This document shows positions 5,371 through 6,794 of a stretch of 6,794 nt of DNA, piece after piece. The stretch is from positions 1 to 6,794 of the forward strand of contig JAQWDG010000100.1 of the NCBI GenBank assembly GCA_028705545.1, read 5' to 3'. The notes beneath the pieces are model-generated. The model was not told the DNA's origin, did not search any database, and worked only from the letters and a program-made list of their open reading frames with translations. The DNA is from Methanoregula sp. (GTDB lineage Archaea > Halobacteriota > Methanomicrobia > Methanomicrobiales > Methanospirillaceae). The stretch's first letter is position 1; each line of letters begins with the position of its first letter. Made by a program: the position numbers and the translations under genes.

Positions 5371-6493
5371 CGATCACCTTCACCGCCCGGTCGATCTCGG
5401 CATCCGAGATAACAAGGGGCGGGACAAGCCGGAGGTTCCCGTCTGCGGCGCAGTTCACGATCACGCCGTTTTTGAGGCATTCTGCCTGGACCGCAGGACA
5501 CTTTTCCCCGACCGAGATCCCGATCATCAGGCCGCGGACCCGGGGGTTGTACTTTGCAAGTCCTTTTTTGAACCGCTCACCCTTGCGGGCAACATCGGGG
5601 AGAATCCCTTCAAGCACCCGGATCGTTGCAAGCCCTGCGGCACAGGCAAGAGGCCCGCCGGCAAACGTGCTTCCGTGCTCGCCTTTCTGGAATTCAAGAC
5701 CATCGCGGGCGACAAGGGCACCCATGGGGAACCCGCTCGCAATGCCTTTTGCAAGGGTCACGATATCGGGCTCTGCCTTCGTGTGCCGGATAGCGAGCCA
5801 CTTCCCCGTCCGGCCCATGCCGGTCTGGACCTCGTCGACGATCATAAGCGCTCCCGCCTTATCGCAGATCTCCCGTACTCCTTCGAGGAATCCTTCGGGG
5901 GGGATGATAACGCCTGCTTCGCCCTGGATGGGTTCGACGATCACCGCAGCGGTGTCGCTGTCAACCGCCTTTTTCGTGGCATCGAGGTTCCCGTACTCCA
6001 CGAACGTGGCGGGGAGCCCGAGAGGCTCGAAGGGTTCGCGGGCTGCGGGCTTGTGGGTCACCGCAAGCGACCCGATCGTCCGGCCGTGGAACCCGTGGGT
6101 GAAGGCAACGAACTTCTTTTTCCCGGTCCTGACCCGGGCGAGTTTTAAAGCCCCGTCGCTTGCCTCGGCTCCCGAGTTTGCGAAGAACGCCTTTTTCATA
6201 CCCGTAATTTCCACGATCTTCTTTGCCATCTCGCCCTGGTGGGGAACGTAATAGAGGTTGGAGCAGTGGATGAGCTCGTGCGCCTGCTCGCAGATCGCCG
6301 CGACAACCGTCGGGTTGCAGTGGCCCGTGCTGCAGACCGCGATCCCTGCCACGAGATCGAGGTATTCCTTCCCCTCGCCGTCCCAGACGGTCGAACCCTT
6401 CCCCCGGACAATCGCCATGCTCCGCGAGAACGCGGGCATGTAATACGCATCGTCGAGCGCCTTGTAGTGCGCCGTTGTATCGGAATTTTTCAT
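5342..6493 (-). CDS. argD: Acetylornithine aminotransferase (class III, PLP-dependent)
   Basis: ArgD transfers an amino group from glutamate to N-acetylglutamate semialdehyde, giving N-acetylornithine in arginine synthesis. In some organisms it also serves lysine synthesis as succinyl-diaminopimelate aminotransferase. The 383 residues have family length and order: WDGEGKEYLDLVAGIAV (37-53), FFANSGAEASDGALKLAR (103-120), FHGRTIGSLAVT (135-146), EPIQGEAGV (187-195), IVDEVQTGMGRTG (218-230), the PLP lysine K249 in TLAKGIASGFPMGA and GSTFAGGPLACAA (274-286). The start at 6493-6491 has GTGAT on the minus strand 3 nt upstream and no competing in-frame ATG fits the conserved N-terminus better. It heads the close-packed argD-hisC-kinase-lipid synthase run. 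Related 4-aminobutyrate or ornithine aminotransferases are the main alternatives; length and motifs favour ArgD. Confidence 0.9.
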   Translation of the reverse strand: MKNSDTTAHYKALDDAYYMPAFSRSMAIVRGKGSTVWDGEGKEYLDLVAGIAVCSTGHCNPTVVAAICEQAHELIHCSNLYYVPHQGEMAKKIVEITGMKKAFFANSGAEASDGALKLARVRTGKKKFVAFTHGFHGRTIGSLAVTHKPAAREPFEPLGLPATFVEYGNLDATKKAVDSDTAAVIVEPIQGEAGVIIPPEGFLEGVREICDKAGALMIVDEVQTGMGRTGKWLAIRHTKAEPDIVTLAKGIASGFPMGALVARDGLEFQKGEHGSTFAGGPLACAAGLATIRVLEGILPDVARKGERFKKGLAKYNPRVRGLMIGISVGEKCPAVQAECLKNGVIVNCAADGNLRLVPPLVISDAEIDRAVKVIDGALGKVVL

Positions 6494-6530
6494 GATATCA
6501 CGCTGTCGGATAATTTCCTTACATTTTTGA

Positions 6531-6540
6531 GATATTCTTG
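6531..6540 (-). promoter_or_regulatory. Possible TATA element for the argD cluster
   Basis: The minus strand reads CAAGAATATC about 40 nt before the argD ATG, inside an AT-richer pocket (6483-6545) that stands out from the GC-rich surroundings. A start site about 25 nt downstream would leave a leader of roughly 14 nt containing the GTGAT ribosome binding element. It is a modest match to the archaeal consensus, so argD could also be read through from guaA. Confidence 0.3.
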
Positions 6541-6575
6541 TTTTTCCTGCCCATCCCCTGCCCTTTCGGGAAGGG

Positions 6576-6794
6576 TTATTCGTACTCGATCGTTGCCGGC
6601 GGTTTCGGGGTGATGTCGTATACCACCCGGGAAACGCTCGGGATCTCGGCGGTGATTCTCGACCCGATTCTCACGAGATCCGCAAACGGGATCTCGAGCG
6701 GGTCGGCGGTCATCCCGTCGCGGGAGTTCACGGCCCGGACGGCAACGATCCAGCCGAGGATCCGGTTGTCGCCCTTGACCCCGGTCCCGAGGCC
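6576..6794 (-). CDS. guaA: GMP synthase (glutamine-hydrolysing), ATP-PPase subunit, C-terminal end only
   Basis: The last 73 codons are present, ending in TAA (complement of 6576-6578); the N-terminus lies beyond the right edge. The translation runs GLGTGVKGDNRILGWIVAVRAVNS, then RDGMTADPLEIPFADL, then ITAEIPSVSRVVYDIT and the ending KPPATIEYE. This is the GMP synthetase C-terminal dimerisation domain: the VKGDxR stretch, the RAV-x2-xDxMTAD block and the near-invariant KPPATIE(W/Y)E tail that helps bind XMP. The enzyme aminates XMP to GMP with ATP. In most archaea the glutaminase is a separate subunit, so this is probably the B subunit, but the window cannot show that. It is in the same direction as argD, with an 82-bp gap. 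Confidence 0.9.
   Translation of the reverse strand, partial: GLGTGVKGDNRILGWIVAVRAVNSRDGMTADPLEIPFADLVRIGSRITAEIPSVSRVVYDITPKPPATIEYE

Noticed and set aside
5298..6251. A 317-codon plus-strand open frame opposite argD
   Set aside because: It is antisense to a frame with all class III aminotransferase motifs, and its Ser/Pro/Arg-rich product looks like a shadow.
6561..6575. CCCTT-TCGGG-AAGGG hairpin as a terminator of guaA
   Set aside because: The stem is only 5 bp and the minus strand continues with purines, not a T-run, so there is little support for termination.

Overview
This window looks like chromosomal DNA from a methanogenic archaeon, most likely of the order Methanomicrobiales; a Methanoregula-like genus is a guess. 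The evidence is GC-rich coding sequence, archaeal-type starts (GGTGAT/GGAG Shine-Dalgarno elements and one gene without any), a YcaO-TfuA pair, a CDP-alcohol transferase of the archaeal ether-lipid type, a Fap7/AK6-type adenylate kinase, and what is probably the ATP-PPase subunit of a GMP synthetase. Every gene belongs to a family I recognise. No mobile element, CRISPR array, rRNA or tRNA was seen, and no gene-free stretch exceeds about 145 bp.

Layout: (1) 1-311, minus: the N-terminal 103 residues of a small DUF3147/GlpM-like membrane protein, running off the left edge. (2) 312-454: a divergent intergenic region with a shared TATA-like box, a 14-bp near-palindrome and a perfect 7-bp hairpin just before the ycaO ribosome binding site. 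(3) 455-2267, plus: ycaO and tfuA overlapping by 38 nt, followed by a short hairpin with a T-run. In methanogens this pair installs the thioglycine in the active site of methyl-coenzyme M reductase (McrA). (4) 2357-3115, plus: a YhhQ/VUT-family transporter, probably for a 7-deazaguanine precursor of archaeosine. (5) 3116-3212: convergent junction with an oligo-T terminator for the minus-strand genes. (6) 3213-6493, minus: a tightly packed run transcribed argD, hisC, adenylate kinase, archaetidylinositol-phosphate synthase, with overlaps of 29, 4 and 4 nt. (7) 6576-6794, minus: the last 73 codons of guaA (GMP synthase, PPase subunit), running off the right edge 82 bp upstream of argD.

The minus-strand cluster looks like one transcription unit that mixes amino-acid biosynthesis (arginine and histidine aminotransferases), nucleotide metabolism or ribosome assembly (AK6-type kinase) and membrane lipid synthesis (inositol-phosphate headgroup). 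The plus-strand pair is a post-translational modification module. I did not find a plausible wholly new system. The least explained parts are the structured ycaO leader, the basic C-terminal tail of YcaO that overlaps tfuA, and a queuosine-type precursor transporter in a methanogen.
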